Below, one piece after another: positions 8,940 through 17,806 of a DNA stretch of 61,150 nt. Within the stretch, counting starts at the first letter, position 1. Every line of letters starts with the position of its first letter. The notes under the pieces are model-generated. The model was given only the letters and a program-made list of their open reading frames with translations, ran no database searches and was not told where the DNA came from. Source of the stretch: an uncultured Lachnospiraceae bacterium (GTDB lineage Bacteria; Bacillota; Clostridia; Lachnospirales; Lachnospiraceae); contig CAQGLR010000021.1 in assembly GCA_948794795.1 (NCBI GenBank), positions 1-61,150 on the forward strand, read 5' to 3'. A program made the position numbers and the translations under genes.

Positions 8940-9000
8940 TTTTGCTATTAATCATTTTGATACCCCATTCTTTCTGTGTTATATTGATTGTTTCTGAAAA

Positions 9001-9037
9001 TAAAAAGGCAGCGGGTTTACTGTTAAAATAAACCGCT
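9001..9037 (-). terminator. Terminator-like hairpin downstream of the TnpB element
   Basis: On the minus strand, arms AGCGGTTTA and TAAACCCGCT are followed by GCCTTTTTATTTT. It lies about 160 bp beyond the right end of the IS and would stop transcription coming from tnpB. Confidence 0.5.
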
Positions 9038-9198
9038 ACCAGAAAGAAAATAATATTAAATTTTTATATTTCCTTTATTTTGTTATGATGAACAGAGTAA
9101 ATCACAATAAATATCTTCTTAAATATATTTGCAACCTCATTTAAGTGCCATTACATAAATTTGACATGGATTATTTTTATCCCATAACATAGGAAAAA

Positions 9199-9345
9199 CG
9201 TGAACTACCCATTGTCTAAAGCCAATGGGCTTCCTGCTTCCTAGACCTCGTAACCAAACTTGTTTGGTTTACCTACCTATCTCCACAGGCGTTAATTCGG
9301 GCTGGACCGTCCCTATTTGTATTTTATTACCTTATGCTATTTGTC
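9199..9345 (-). ncRNA. Candidate omega (reRNA) guide RNA at the tnpB 3' end
   Basis: In TnpB elements the guide RNA scaffold overlaps the 3' end of tnpB and runs to the right end, with the guide taken from flanking DNA. Here the stretch holds GGGACGGTCCAGCCCGAATT on the minus strand, a GTAAACC/GGTTTACC-type hairpin and the terminal palindrome. A guide would begin near 9198 and read away from the element. The position is inferred from family architecture. Confidence 0.4.
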
Positions 9346-10435
9346 GTAATCCTTCTGCTAAAATATTCTTTGCAGCATTAACATCCCTGTCATGTTTTGT
9401 CCCACAAATTGGACATACCCATTCCCTTACTGACAAATCTTTTGTACCAGCATTTTGATACCCACAACCAGAGCATATCTGGCTGCTTGCATAGAATGTA
9501 TCTATTTTGATGTACTGCCTCCCATTCCACGCCGCCTTATACTCTAACTGTCTTGTCAACTCATACCATGACGCATCTGTAATAGATTTTGCCAGATGAT
9601 GGTTCTTTACCATATTCTTTATCTGTAAGTTCTCTGAAACTATCACTTGGTTTTCGCTGATAATCTTATAAGAAACCTTATGCAGGTTATTTTTTCTGGT
9701 ATTTGTAATCTTCTCATGGCATAATGCTATCTTTCTTCTCTGTTTATAATAATTATTACTTCCTTTTTCTTTATGGGATAACTGTCTTTGCAGCTTTGCA
9801 AGCTTCTTCTCATGTTTCCTTATAATCCCTGGGTTTTCGTGCTTTTTTCCATCTGACGTAATTAACAAATCTTTTATACCTAAATCCAAACCTACGTTTT
9901 TGCCTGTTTGCGGTAGTTCTTCATGCTCTGTTTCCACTAGCACTGACACATAATATTTTCCACTTGGTACCTGGGAAATTGTGGCTGTTTTTATTTTTCC
10001 TGTAAATTTCCTGTGCAGTTTTGCCTTTACTGTCTTTAATTTTGGAAGTTTTATTTTCCCACGCTCAAAATCTGCTGTAATATTCCCATTTGTGAAATTT
10101 GTTGTATATGATTTACAACTGTTATGTTTGCTTTTAAACTTTGGATATCCTGCATGTCCTTTAAAAAATTTCCGGTATGCCGCATCCATGTTGTAAATGG
10201 CATTTGTCAAGGCAAATTTGTCCACTTCTTTCAACCATCCATACTTTTTCTTTAATTCCCTGTTGCAGTAATTATTACAGTCTGTTTTAGTAACGGCTTC
10301 TTTACCATTTTCGTATTTTCCTTTTCTGTATGCAAGTGTCTGGTTATAAACAAAACGGCAGCAGCCAAATGTTTTTGCAATCTGTATTTTTTGCTCATTA
10401 TTGGGATATATCCTGTATTTGTATGCTTTTAACAT
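9332..10435 (-). CDS. tnpB: TnpB, RNA-guided nuclease of IS605-type element
   Basis: A 367-residue protein with the N-terminal helix-turn-helix domain (KAYKYRIYPNNEQKIQIAKT), a RuvC-like nuclease and a zinc ribbon (CSGCG near 318, CPICG near 338). RuvC residues are visible: Asp in GLDLGIKDL, Glu in VSENLQIKNM, and Asp in HDRDVNAAKNI. All three acidic positions are intact, so it is probably active. TnpB cuts DNA using an RNA guide from the element's right end, which helps retain the element at its donor site. It is the only gene of the IS. Confidence 0.92.
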   Translation of the reverse strand: MLKAYKYRIYPNNEQKIQIAKTFGCCRFVYNQTLAYRKGKYENGKEAVTKTDCNNYCNRELKKKYGWLKEVDKFALTNAIYNMDAAYRKFFKGHAGYPKFKSKHNSCKSYTTNFTNGNITADFERGKIKLPKLKTVKAKLHRKFTGKIKTATISQVPSGKYYVSVLVETEHEELPQTGKNVGLDLGIKDLLITSDGKKHENPGIIRKHEKKLAKLQRQLSHKEKGSNNYYKQRRKIALCHEKITNTRKNNLHKVSYKIISENQVIVSENLQIKNMVKNHHLAKSITDASWYELTRQLEYKAAWNGRQYIKIDTFYASSQICSGCGYQNAGTKDLSVREWVCPICGTKHDRDVNAAKNILAEGLRQIA

Positions 10436-10515
10436 TTGCTGTCACCGCCTTTCTATATATTTCCATAAATAAAGTATACCACAATTTTTTATTTTTGTCT
10501 GCCTTAACCCACCGT

Positions 10516-10983
10516 CTAAAGCCAGTGGGATTGCGGCAGCCTTATTTCAACCATCATCCTGTAAGGTTCTTTGGCATCATGTCCATATGCAGTCCACCTA
10601 TGTAAAAAATCATTTAAAAACTTTATACACTCCTCCATGGAAACCTGGTAAAATTCCACACATGCAGAAAGCAGCAGTTCATAACACCAGAGTACAGGTT
10701 TTATATTATCTGGCTGGTTATTCCAAAAGCATGTAAGCCCAGCATCAGGATATTTGTCTATAAGTGCCAGAAGCTCTGGAAATACAGTAATAACTTCTAA
10801 CCCATCTGAATACCATGATGATTCACTGCAAAGCTCTTTACGGAAAAAAATCATATATGGTATGTCATTATTATCATCTGCTTGTTTTACTGCAGCCCTG
10901 ATTGCATTAATTTTAGCCTTTCCATGTTCAAAGCTCCTGTAATTATATACAAGTTTTTCAGGGTTATAATTACTGTTTTCCAT
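10516..10983 (-). pseudogene. Helical-repeat paralog 4, truncated by the TnpB element
   Basis: About 150 residues match the N-terminal half of the neighbours at 11185, 14401 and 15595: NYNPEKLV, AVKQADDNNDIPYMIFFRKE, ELLALIDKYPD, FYQVSMEECIKFL and AKEPYRM. After EPYRMMVEI the similarity ends and the frame runs into the IS left end, stopping within its palindrome. The missing C-terminal half is not recognisable beyond the other IS end, so that part may also be deleted. The ATG at 10983 is preceded by GAAAGG; a longer reading frame that starts at a TTG upstream has no family support. Confidence 0.8.
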
Positions 10984-11184
10984 ATATTTATACCTTTCAT
11001 AAAAATATCCATGCCTTTCCAATGCCCACAGACTTTGGACCGCAGGCACAAATCTGCCGTGTGGAAAAACTTCCGTGTATGTTTTTTTCAACCTAATATC
11101 TCAAAATTTTTATAACACCAGGCTTTTTAAAAAGTATTGTAGTAAGCTAAATATCCCATATGCACACTGGTATTTATTATTACA

Positions 11185-12324
11185 TCATACATTTTTAAAG
11201 GACATATCAAGTAAGCTTATATATTTATCTGTACCGTTTCTTTTATCAAATTTCTTTGCAATTTCCTCTGCCCCTTTATAATAATAGCTGCAAAGACTGC
11301 TTGTATTATATATATTGCTTTCATTATATAAAGGAAATAAATTACCAGGTTTAAGTTTAACAGTATCTTTTTCACTCCCAATTCCTTTAAAGAAACATGC
11401 TGCATTTTTAAATTCATAATATTTATAAAGCGGGTTCTTTTCCTCTTCCCAGTCTTTCCAGTGTTTTTTATAAATACGGAGTCCTTGTCCTGGCCTGCTG
11501 TAAATATATGCACACATAACTGACGCCCATGATGTAGTTTCTTTTTCAATAATACACTCACCAGGACTGTGTCCGCCATCAAAATAATGTTCCAGTTTAT
11601 ATGCAATTTCTAGTGCATTTTTATAATCACCATGTTGTATATAATATTCCAGGTAATAACTTATCACCTGCCGTATTATAAGAAAATATTTTGGACTGCC
11701 ATTTGCCTGTCCACGGAGAACAGCTCTGTCCGCCAGGCCATCTGCTTTTATTTTTTTATTATTTAAAAGATAGTATTTGATTTTAGTATTAATATAAGCT
11801 CCCTTACGGTCATAAGATTCTACTTTCATTTCTTTAAGTTTGTCCCAAATTTCTGCTGCCTTGTCCATATTACCCGTTTCAAGGCATAATTCAAGTTCCA
11901 TCCTGTAAGGTTCTCTTTCACTATAACCATATCCAAGCCAGCGCTTCCTGAAATCTGTAAGATATCTTTTACAATCTTCTAATGGAATACTATAAAAACC
12001 TGTACATGCTTCCAGAAATGTTTCATATATCCATAATACAGGTTCTATTGAATCTTTCTCATATCTCTGGAAATGTACACGTCCTATATTGGGATACTTA
12101 TCTATAAGCTTAAGGATTTCTGGATATACCAGAATAGTATCCAGCCCGTCTGAATACCATTTTGATTCTTCACACAACTCTTCACGGAAATACAGCATGT
12201 ATGGTATATCATTATGAAGGTCTGCTTGTTTTATAGCATTATAAATTATATTAATTAAATCTTTTCCATGCCCAGACATATGGTACATCACCATCTTTTC
12301 AGGATTATATTCATTTCTGTCCAT
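11185..12324 (-). CDS. Helical-repeat (TPR-like) protein, paralog 3
   Basis: A 379-residue soluble protein of a family I do not recognise by name, predicted as an alpha-helical solenoid from its regular amphipathic helices. Family landmarks are an N-terminal YNPEKM, ADLHNDIPYMLYFREELCEE, EILKLIDKYPN, FYSIPLEDCKRY, a middle region of paired helices, PGQGLRIYKKHWKDW, and a C-terminal PLYNESNIYN plus AKKFDKRNGTDKYI. It lacks the CxxC found in paralogs 1 and 2. GGAG precedes the ATG. It follows the Hsp90-like gene by 188 bp on the same strand, which suggests a functional link. Confidence 0.75.
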   Translation of the reverse strand: MDRNEYNPEKMVMYHMSGHGKDLINIIYNAIKQADLHNDIPYMLYFREELCEESKWYSDGLDTILVYPEILKLIDKYPNIGRVHFQRYEKDSIEPVLWIYETFLEACTGFYSIPLEDCKRYLTDFRKRWLGYGYSEREPYRMELELCLETGNMDKAAEIWDKLKEMKVESYDRKGAYINTKIKYYLLNNKKIKADGLADRAVLRGQANGSPKYFLIIRQVISYYLEYYIQHGDYKNALEIAYKLEHYFDGGHSPGECIIEKETTSWASVMCAYIYSRPGQGLRIYKKHWKDWEEEKNPLYKYYEFKNAACFFKGIGSEKDTVKLKPGNLFPLYNESNIYNTSSLCSYYYKGAEEIAKKFDKRNGTDKYISLLDMSFKNV

Positions 12325-12512
12325 TTGCTGCTCCTTAAGATTCTTTTTTATTCATAGAGAAAAAATTTCTGGAATCAACATATACTGGCATTATTGTTTT
12401 TCTTTTTTGAAAAATCAAATTAAGTACACCTGTCTCCTGTACCACACAAATATATTATTATTTTTTGCCTGGTGAGGTTAAATTTATTAATATTTACAAA
12501 GTTCCGCTTATT

Positions 12513-14348
12513 TCAGTCCATTCCCTTTTCCATAAGTGATAATATATTTCTGTTTAAAATTCCAAGTTCATTGTGGTGCAATGGGAATCCACCAATCTGC
12601 ATTGCCTGTATATACAATATTTCTACAAGAAGCTTAATGTCCTGTTCATTTTCCTGCTGGGACAGCCTTTTTACCAATGGGTTCTCATAATTAAAATAAA
12701 GAATTGCTGCTGTATCATCACCAAGGTCTTCTGCAAATGCATCAAGCATATTATGGAACATTGAATCTGCGCTGGCACGTGCTGACATAATTTGTCTTTT
12801 AAATAAAGCCTTTTCATCAATAAGGTAAAATACTGGCTGGTTTGCTGGAGGGAAACGCTTTATCTCTGCACGGCAGTCATATTGTTTTAAAATACGGTCT
12901 GCATATCTTATAAAGTCAAATGTTTCGTCCTGGTCATCAGGTGACAGGTCTTTCATTAAATCTTCTATATTCCAATCCTCTACTGCCATTACTTCAATAT
13001 CATATACTTCCCCTAGCTGTCTTAAAATATCATATGAATACACATATGAAACATTTATAAGCATTTTATCCTGTGCAAAAAATAACTGTGAAAGCTGTTT
13101 ATATTTAGATTCTGTAGGTGCATATATCAATGGTTCATTACTTGTCCTTAAGGTATATCCTGTACACATGCCTCTTGTTGTTTCAAATTCACACTGGTCT
13201 GCTATAATTTTGAAAAGTTTAGGTGATACAAGTGCAAGTGACATAAGCGACATCCTGTGTATTGAAAAAAACCTGTCAAACACTTCTGGTGTAGTTTCAG
13301 CCATTTCCTGGATATACTCTATCAGGCTGTCTTCTATAGACTCCCTTGCCTTTGATAATACTTCATCAATATAAAAACCTTCCCTTGAAGCAGTAGGACG
13401 CAAATCCATAGCATTTACTATACATTTTGTAAAAACAGCCCAGTCTGGTATAAGGTTTTCCCCTTTTTCTGTAAGCAGCATATTTTTCAGGTAAATACGG
13501 TGTCCATTCTTTGCTGTAGGCTGTACTGCATAATTTACAATATAAGCCACACCTGATACATTGCCTTCTTCTGAATGGAATGGCACACAGTCAAAGAACT
13601 GCTGCCTTGTAGTATCTGCCATATCAGTCCCAGGTTCTGCAAACATCATATTTCCAAAAAGCATAAGTTCATTTTTATTTGTTTCCCTGCCTTCCCATGG
13701 AAGATATACAGGGTTTATCTGCTCTTCCTTGCCATCCTGCCTTATTATAATTGGGAAAGGAAGTAACATTCCATAATAAATAACCAGGCTTTTTATAGTA
13801 TCTTTTGTAAAATAATCTTCCTGGCCAGGCTTTGCAGACAATACCACCTGTGTACCAGGGCTCTCATTAAAGAAAGCAGCATCTTCACAATTTGTTCCAT
13901 GGTTAATTATATTATATGTACCATCTGGCTTGCCTCTCCACTCAAGTACAGGTGCATCTTTAGCACTGCATGATTTTGTATACATTCTTATTTCATCAGA
14001 TACCATAAAACATGACAACAGGCCAATTCCAAACCTGCCTATATAATCAGTGTGTATCCTGCCATTAGTTAAATTTCTTTTAGAGGATTCACCAATAATA
14101 GCAAGGAACTGGTGTATTTCAGCTTCTGTAAGCCCAAGCCCGTTATCTGTAAAAACCAGCCTGCTTCCTTCTTCTATATCAAGTGTAATACACCCGTCTG
14201 TGTCTATTCCTTTATTTTTTCTTGCGTTAATTGCATCAACACCATTTTGTAAAAGTTCCCTGATATATACATTAGGGCTGCTGTAAAGATGGTCAGATAA
14301 AATCTCAATCATGCCGCCTAAATTAACTTTAAAACGAAAATCTTCCAT
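12513..14348 (-). CDS. Divergent Hsp90-family chaperone (HtpG-like)
   Basis: A 611-residue GHKL ATPase of the Hsp90 family. The N-terminal ATP-binding motifs are present: YIRELLQNGVDAIN (catalytic Glu31, Asn35, Asp38), FTDNGLGLTEAEI, and GRFGIGLLSCFMVSDEI for the lid and glycine loop. The middle domain holds RIYLKNMLL and RPTASREGFY, with the arginine typical of gamma-phosphate contact. It is close to HtpG in length but diverges from it strongly and has a different C-terminal region, ending MEKGMD. It lies inside a cluster of four paralogous helical-repeat genes, which are candidate partners or clients. Confidence 0.85.
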   Translation of the reverse strand: MEDFRFKVNLGGMIEILSDHLYSSPNVYIRELLQNGVDAINARKNKGIDTDGCITLDIEEGSRLVFTDNGLGLTEAEIHQFLAIIGESSKRNLTNGRIHTDYIGRFGIGLLSCFMVSDEIRMYTKSCSAKDAPVLEWRGKPDGTYNIINHGTNCEDAAFFNESPGTQVVLSAKPGQEDYFTKDTIKSLVIYYGMLLPFPIIIRQDGKEEQINPVYLPWEGRETNKNELMLFGNMMFAEPGTDMADTTRQQFFDCVPFHSEEGNVSGVAYIVNYAVQPTAKNGHRIYLKNMLLTEKGENLIPDWAVFTKCIVNAMDLRPTASREGFYIDEVLSKARESIEDSLIEYIQEMAETTPEVFDRFFSIHRMSLMSLALVSPKLFKIIADQCEFETTRGMCTGYTLRTSNEPLIYAPTESKYKQLSQLFFAQDKMLINVSYVYSYDILRQLGEVYDIEVMAVEDWNIEDLMKDLSPDDQDETFDFIRYADRILKQYDCRAEIKRFPPANQPVFYLIDEKALFKRQIMSARASADSMFHNMLDAFAEDLGDDTAAILYFNYENPLVKRLSQQENEQDIKLLVEILYIQAMQIGGFPLHHNELGILNRNILSLMEKGMD

Positions 14349-14400
14349 TATTATGTATACTCCTTATTTCTATAATTTTATAACAAGTCCTGCAGGCAGC

Positions 14401-15513
14401 TTATGCCTGTCTGTTAGCAATTTCTAATGATTTATTTAATTTTTTTATATAACTGTCTGCATTATTTCTCTTATCAAACTTTCTGGCAATATCTTCTGCT
14501 TTATTATAATAATAATTATATAAATCTTCTACATTATAGATTTTGTCCTTATTATATAATGGGAAAGAATTATCTAAATCAAGTTTTGTTGTTTCCTTGC
14601 CGCCAAGTTTAATAACATGCCAGAAGCAGCATGTATTCATCATTGACTCAAACAAATCCTCTGGTGTACGCCAGTCTTCTAATGTCCTCCAGTACTTTTT
14701 ATATACCCTTAATGCCCTGCCTGGTTTTGTATGTGCATAACAGTTTATAATATTCCCCCATATCTGGAATTCTTTTTTATCACTAATCCTGCGTTCAAGT
14801 ATAAGTGCTATTTCTGTTGCCTTTTCAAATTCACAGTTATCCATATAATAATCAAAAAATAAAATTTTCATCCTAAGCCATGCAGACCAGTGGTCACCAC
14901 ATGTAAGCCTGAAATCTTCAATATCTGCTGAAAGTTTTGCTGCTTTTCTAAAATTACCATTTTTCAGATAAAATTCTATCTCTGTATTTCTTTCACATGC
15001 ATGGCAGTCACTATTTCCATCCCTTGGTGTTCTTTCAAAATTATGGAAAGCTTTATCTGCCTTTTCCTTATCCCAGTCATAAAAATAATAAAATGCCTTG
15101 TAATATGGCCTTAAATTATAACCATAACTTTGGGAACGCTTCTTAAAATCTTCAAAGAATTTAATACAGTCTTCCATTGGAATCTGGTAAAAACCGGAAC
15201 ATTCTTCAACTACCCATTTATAAATCCATAATATATGGTCCAAAGCATTTTTATATCCAGTATCAAACTGCGTAGAAGGTATATCTGGATGTCTGTCTAT
15301 TATTGATAACATCTCTGGAAATACCACCATCATTTTCATAGTATTGCCATAAAAACAAGACTCATGGCACATCTCTTCACGGAAATATATCATAAATGGC
15401 AAATCATTGTTCTGGTCTGCCATCTCTATTGCCTGTCTTATAGCATCTGTCCTGGCTTGTCCATGTGGAATTCCATCATAATGGTTCTTTATTTCTTCTG
15501 GGTTATAATCCAT
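14401..15513 (-). CDS. Helical-repeat (TPR-like) protein, paralog 2
   Basis: A 370-residue protein closely similar to paralog 1 over its length. Conserved blocks: DYNPEEI, ADQNNDLPFMIYFREEMCHE, MLSIIDRHPD, FYQIPMEDCIKFFEDFKKRS, PRDGNSDCHACERNTEIEFY (with a CxxC), PGRALRVYKKYW and PLYNKDKIYNVEDLY. No signal peptide or membrane helix is seen, so it should be cytoplasmic. It ends 52 bp before the Hsp90-like gene and starts 81 bp after paralog 1, so these are probably one transcript. The function is unknown. Confidence 0.75.
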   Translation of the reverse strand: MDYNPEEIKNHYDGIPHGQARTDAIRQAIEMADQNNDLPFMIYFREEMCHESCFYGNTMKMMVVFPEMLSIIDRHPDIPSTQFDTGYKNALDHILWIYKWVVEECSGFYQIPMEDCIKFFEDFKKRSQSYGYNLRPYYKAFYYFYDWDKEKADKAFHNFERTPRDGNSDCHACERNTEIEFYLKNGNFRKAAKLSADIEDFRLTCGDHWSAWLRMKILFFDYYMDNCEFEKATEIALILERRISDKKEFQIWGNIINCYAHTKPGRALRVYKKYWRTLEDWRTPEDLFESMMNTCCFWHVIKLGGKETTKLDLDNSFPLYNKDKIYNVEDLYNYYYNKAEDIARKFDKRNNADSYIKKLNKSLEIANRQA

Positions 15514-15594
15514 CTTATCCCTCCATTTTTATTTATTTCCAGATGCCCGTCGCTGTACTGGCAGCTGGCTATAAATACCATTTTAACATCTTTA

Positions 15595-16704
15595 TTATAC
15601 AATGTCTAACTTTTCACTTAATTCGTCCATATAGCTGCTGGCATTGTTTCTTTTATCAAATTTTATGGCAATATCTTCTGCCCTTTTATAATAATACTCA
15701 AATAAATCCTGTATTTTATAAGCCTTTTCTTGATTGTACAATGGAAAAGAAGAATCAAACCCAATTTTTACAGTGTCTTTGTTACTTTCTTTTATGTATT
15801 TTTTCCAGAAACAACATATGTTGGAGACTTCATCAAATTCATCTGACGGGTTTGTGCTCTCCTGCCATCTTTTCCAATATTTTTTAAATATCCTTAATGC
15901 CCTGCCTGGCCTGGTAAATGCATAACATCTTAAAATCTCATCCCATGGCTGGCCTTCTGTTTTCTGGTTCATATTATGTTCAAGCAGATACGCTATTTCA
16001 TCTGCTTCTTCATAATACCCTTTATCAATGTAATATCCCATAAAACTTTTTTTCATCCTTATCCATGCAGAATTGTCATTACCACATCTTAACTTAAAAT
16101 TCTCAATATCTTCTGATAATTCCCTGGCTTTTCCAAAATTATCCTTATCCAGGTAAAAACTTATCTCTGTATTTCTGTCACATGCACGGCAGTTGCTGTT
16201 TCCATCTCTTGGGATTTTCTCATAATTATAGTAAGCCTCGTCTGATTTTTCATCATCAAAGTGGTAAAATCCATATAATAACCTGTAATATGGTTTTAAA
16301 TTAAATCCATATCCAAGTGAACGTCTTTTAAAATCTTCAAAAAATTCCATACAGTCTTCCATTGGAATCTGGTAAAATGAAGAACACTGTCCAACTACCC
16401 ATTTATATACCCATAATATATGCTCAAGCGCATTTTTAAAATTAGTATCAAACTGTGTAGACGGGGCATCAGGATACCTGTCTGAAAGCTTTAAAATATC
16501 TGGAAATGTTACCATCATTTCCATGTTATTGCCATAAAAACATGATTCTTCACATAAATCTTCACGGAAATATATCATAAATGGTATATCATTGTTCTGG
16601 TCTGCCATTTCTATTGCACTTTTTATAGCAGCAATCCTTGTTTTGCCATGTGGTATTTCATCATAAAATTTCTTAAGTTCTTCTGGTCTGTATTCATTTC
16701 CCAT
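15595..16704 (-). CDS. Helical-repeat (TPR-like) protein, paralog 1
   Basis: A 369-residue member of the same family. It shares EYRPEELKKFYDEIPHGKTR, ADQNNDIPFMIYFREDLCEE, FYQIPMEDCMEFFEDFKRRS, PRDGNSNCRACDRNTEISFY and PGRALRIFKKYWKRWQ with paralog 2. The CxxC and the aromatic-rich helices recur at the same positions, and the C-terminal FDKRNNASSYMDEL matches the others. It begins 34 bp after rlmH on the same strand and could be co-transcribed with alr-mazF-rlmH or have its own weak promoter. Confidence 0.75.
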   Translation of the reverse strand: MGNEYRPEELKKFYDEIPHGKTRIAAIKSAIEMADQNNDIPFMIYFREDLCEESCFYGNNMEMMVTFPDILKLSDRYPDAPSTQFDTNFKNALEHILWVYKWVVGQCSSFYQIPMEDCMEFFEDFKRRSLGYGFNLKPYYRLLYGFYHFDDEKSDEAYYNYEKIPRDGNSNCRACDRNTEISFYLDKDNFGKARELSEDIENFKLRCGNDNSAWIRMKKSFMGYYIDKGYYEEADEIAYLLEHNMNQKTEGQPWDEILRCYAFTRPGRALRIFKKYWKRWQESTNPSDEFDEVSNICCFWKKYIKESNKDTVKIGFDSSFPLYNQEKAYKIQDLFEYYYKRAEDIAIKFDKRNNASSYMDELSEKLDIV

Positions 16705-16738
16705 AAACTATTTATCCTCCATACTGCAACTTTTGTTA

Positions 16739-17218
16739 TTATTTATGGTATGGCTCACCATTTATTATCCTGTAAGCCCTGTACACCTGTTCTAATAATA
16801 TAACACGCATAAGCTGGTGTGGAAATGTCATTAATGAAAAGCTTATTTCTTCATCAGCCATTTCAAGTATACTGCTGTCAAGCCCTGTTGAACCTCCTAT
16901 AATAAATATAATATGGCTTATTCCTCTTATACCAAGTTTGTCCAGCTTATCCGCAAAACCCTCTGATGGCATCTGTTTCCCATTAATTGCAAGCGCAATT
17001 ACATAAGCATCATCTTTTATGTATTTCTTAAGTCTTCCTGCTTCTTTTGCACGTATTATATTACCTTCATTAGTGCTTGCATTATCAGGTGTTTTTTCAT
17101 CTGCAGTTTCTATTATTTCCAGTTTACAATACCTGCCCAGGCGTTTGCTATATTCCTGGACTGCACTTGTAAAGTATTTTTCTTTTAATTTCCCTACTGC
17201 CAGTATTGTTATTTTCAT
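16739..17218 (-). CDS. rlmH: 23S rRNA (pseudouridine-1915-N3)-methyltransferase
   Basis: RlmH, a SPOUT-class enzyme of 159 residues, methylates pseudouridine 1915 of 23S rRNA in helix 69 of assembled ribosomes. The C-terminal trefoil-knot signature is clear: FIIGGSTGLDSSIL, SFSLMTFPHQLMRVILLEQVYRAYRI, and the terminal GEPYHK. The ATG at 17218 gives the normal family length, while a longer frame runs back into mazF. The GGAAAGG site is somewhat far (about 13 bases). It begins 8 bp after mazF. Confidence 0.95.
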   Translation of the reverse strand: MKITILAVGKLKEKYFTSAVQEYSKRLGRYCKLEIIETADEKTPDNASTNEGNIIRAKEAGRLKKYIKDDAYVIALAINGKQMPSEGFADKLDKLGIRGISHIIFIIGGSTGLDSSILEMADEEISFSLMTFPHQLMRVILLEQVYRAYRIINGEPYHK

Positions 17219-17226
17219 CTGTCTGT

Positions 17227-17631
17227 TTATACCTTTCCTGCCAATTCCCTGCTTTCTATCCTTGTACTGCTGCTGTCTGCACATCCGCAATCAAGTGCAA
17301 GGCTTATACAGAGTGCCTTGTCTATCCTGTCAAGTATTTCATTGTCAAGGTGGCACACCCTTTCACGCAGCCTTGATTTATCGATTGTCCTTATCTGTTC
17401 AAGTAAGATTACAGAATCTTTGATTATATCATACTTTTTAACTTCCAGTGCTACATGTGTAGGAAGTTTTGCCTTGTTCATTTTTGAGGTTATTGCAGCA
17501 CATATTACTGTAGGGCTGTGCCTGTTGCCCATATCATTCTGTATAATAAGCACCGGCCTTATGCCTCCCTGTTCAGAGCCCACTACTGGCCTTAAATCAG
17601 CAAAAAATATATCACCACGTCTAATATTCAA
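17227..17631 (-). CDS. MazF/PemK-family endoribonuclease toxin
   Basis: A homologue of Bacillus NdoA/MazF, an mRNA interferase that cleaves at short sequence motifs. IRRGDIFFADLRPVVGSEQG, RPVLIIQNDMGNRHSPTVI and LLEQIRTIDKSRLRER carry the conserved catalytic Arg and Thr/Ser positions. By comparison with NdoA the start is probably the TTG at 17631, which has GGAG 10 bases upstream; an ATG seven codons earlier (17652) is possible but poorly preceded. It lies between alr and rlmH. No antitoxin gene is found in the 155 bp between it and alr. Confidence 0.9.
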   Translation of the reverse strand: MNIRRGDIFFADLRPVVGSEQGGIRPVLIIQNDMGNRHSPTVICAAITSKMNKAKLPTHVALEVKKYDIIKDSVILLEQIRTIDKSRLRERVCHLDNEILDRIDKALCISLALDCGCADSSSTRIESRELAGKV

Positions 17632-17806
17632 AACGTCCACGCTCCATTTCACTATTTTCGAGAAGCCAAAACCGTTTTTTACCGGCCAAAAATATGTATT
17701 TTAAATCTTCTCCTTCCTATCCTTTCCATATTTTAAGAGAAGTATTCGCATACGTTAATATTTTCTTCACATAATTAAGAATACGGAAGCTTGGACATGC
17801 ATTAAT

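Larger units (their letters stand above)
9199..10547 (-). mobile_element. IS200/IS605-type element carrying only tnpB
   Basis: Both ends hold the same subterminal palindrome family: CCCATTGTCTAAAGCCAATG at about 9208-9229 and CCCACCGTCTAAAGCCAGTG at 10508-10529, as in IS605-type elements. Between them is a single tnpB gene and no tnpA. The left end (about 10547) interrupts the fourth helical-repeat paralog, whose similarity to its relatives stops there and whose last residues come from IS sequence. The exact ends are approximate. Without TnpA, movement would depend on an enzyme supplied in trans. Confidence 0.75.

Noticed and set aside
9041..9198. Missing C-terminal half of paralog 4 on the other side of the TnpB element
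   Set aside because: Reading all minus-strand frames here gives no segment similar to the C-termini of paralogs 1-3 (no PLYN or FDKRN block).
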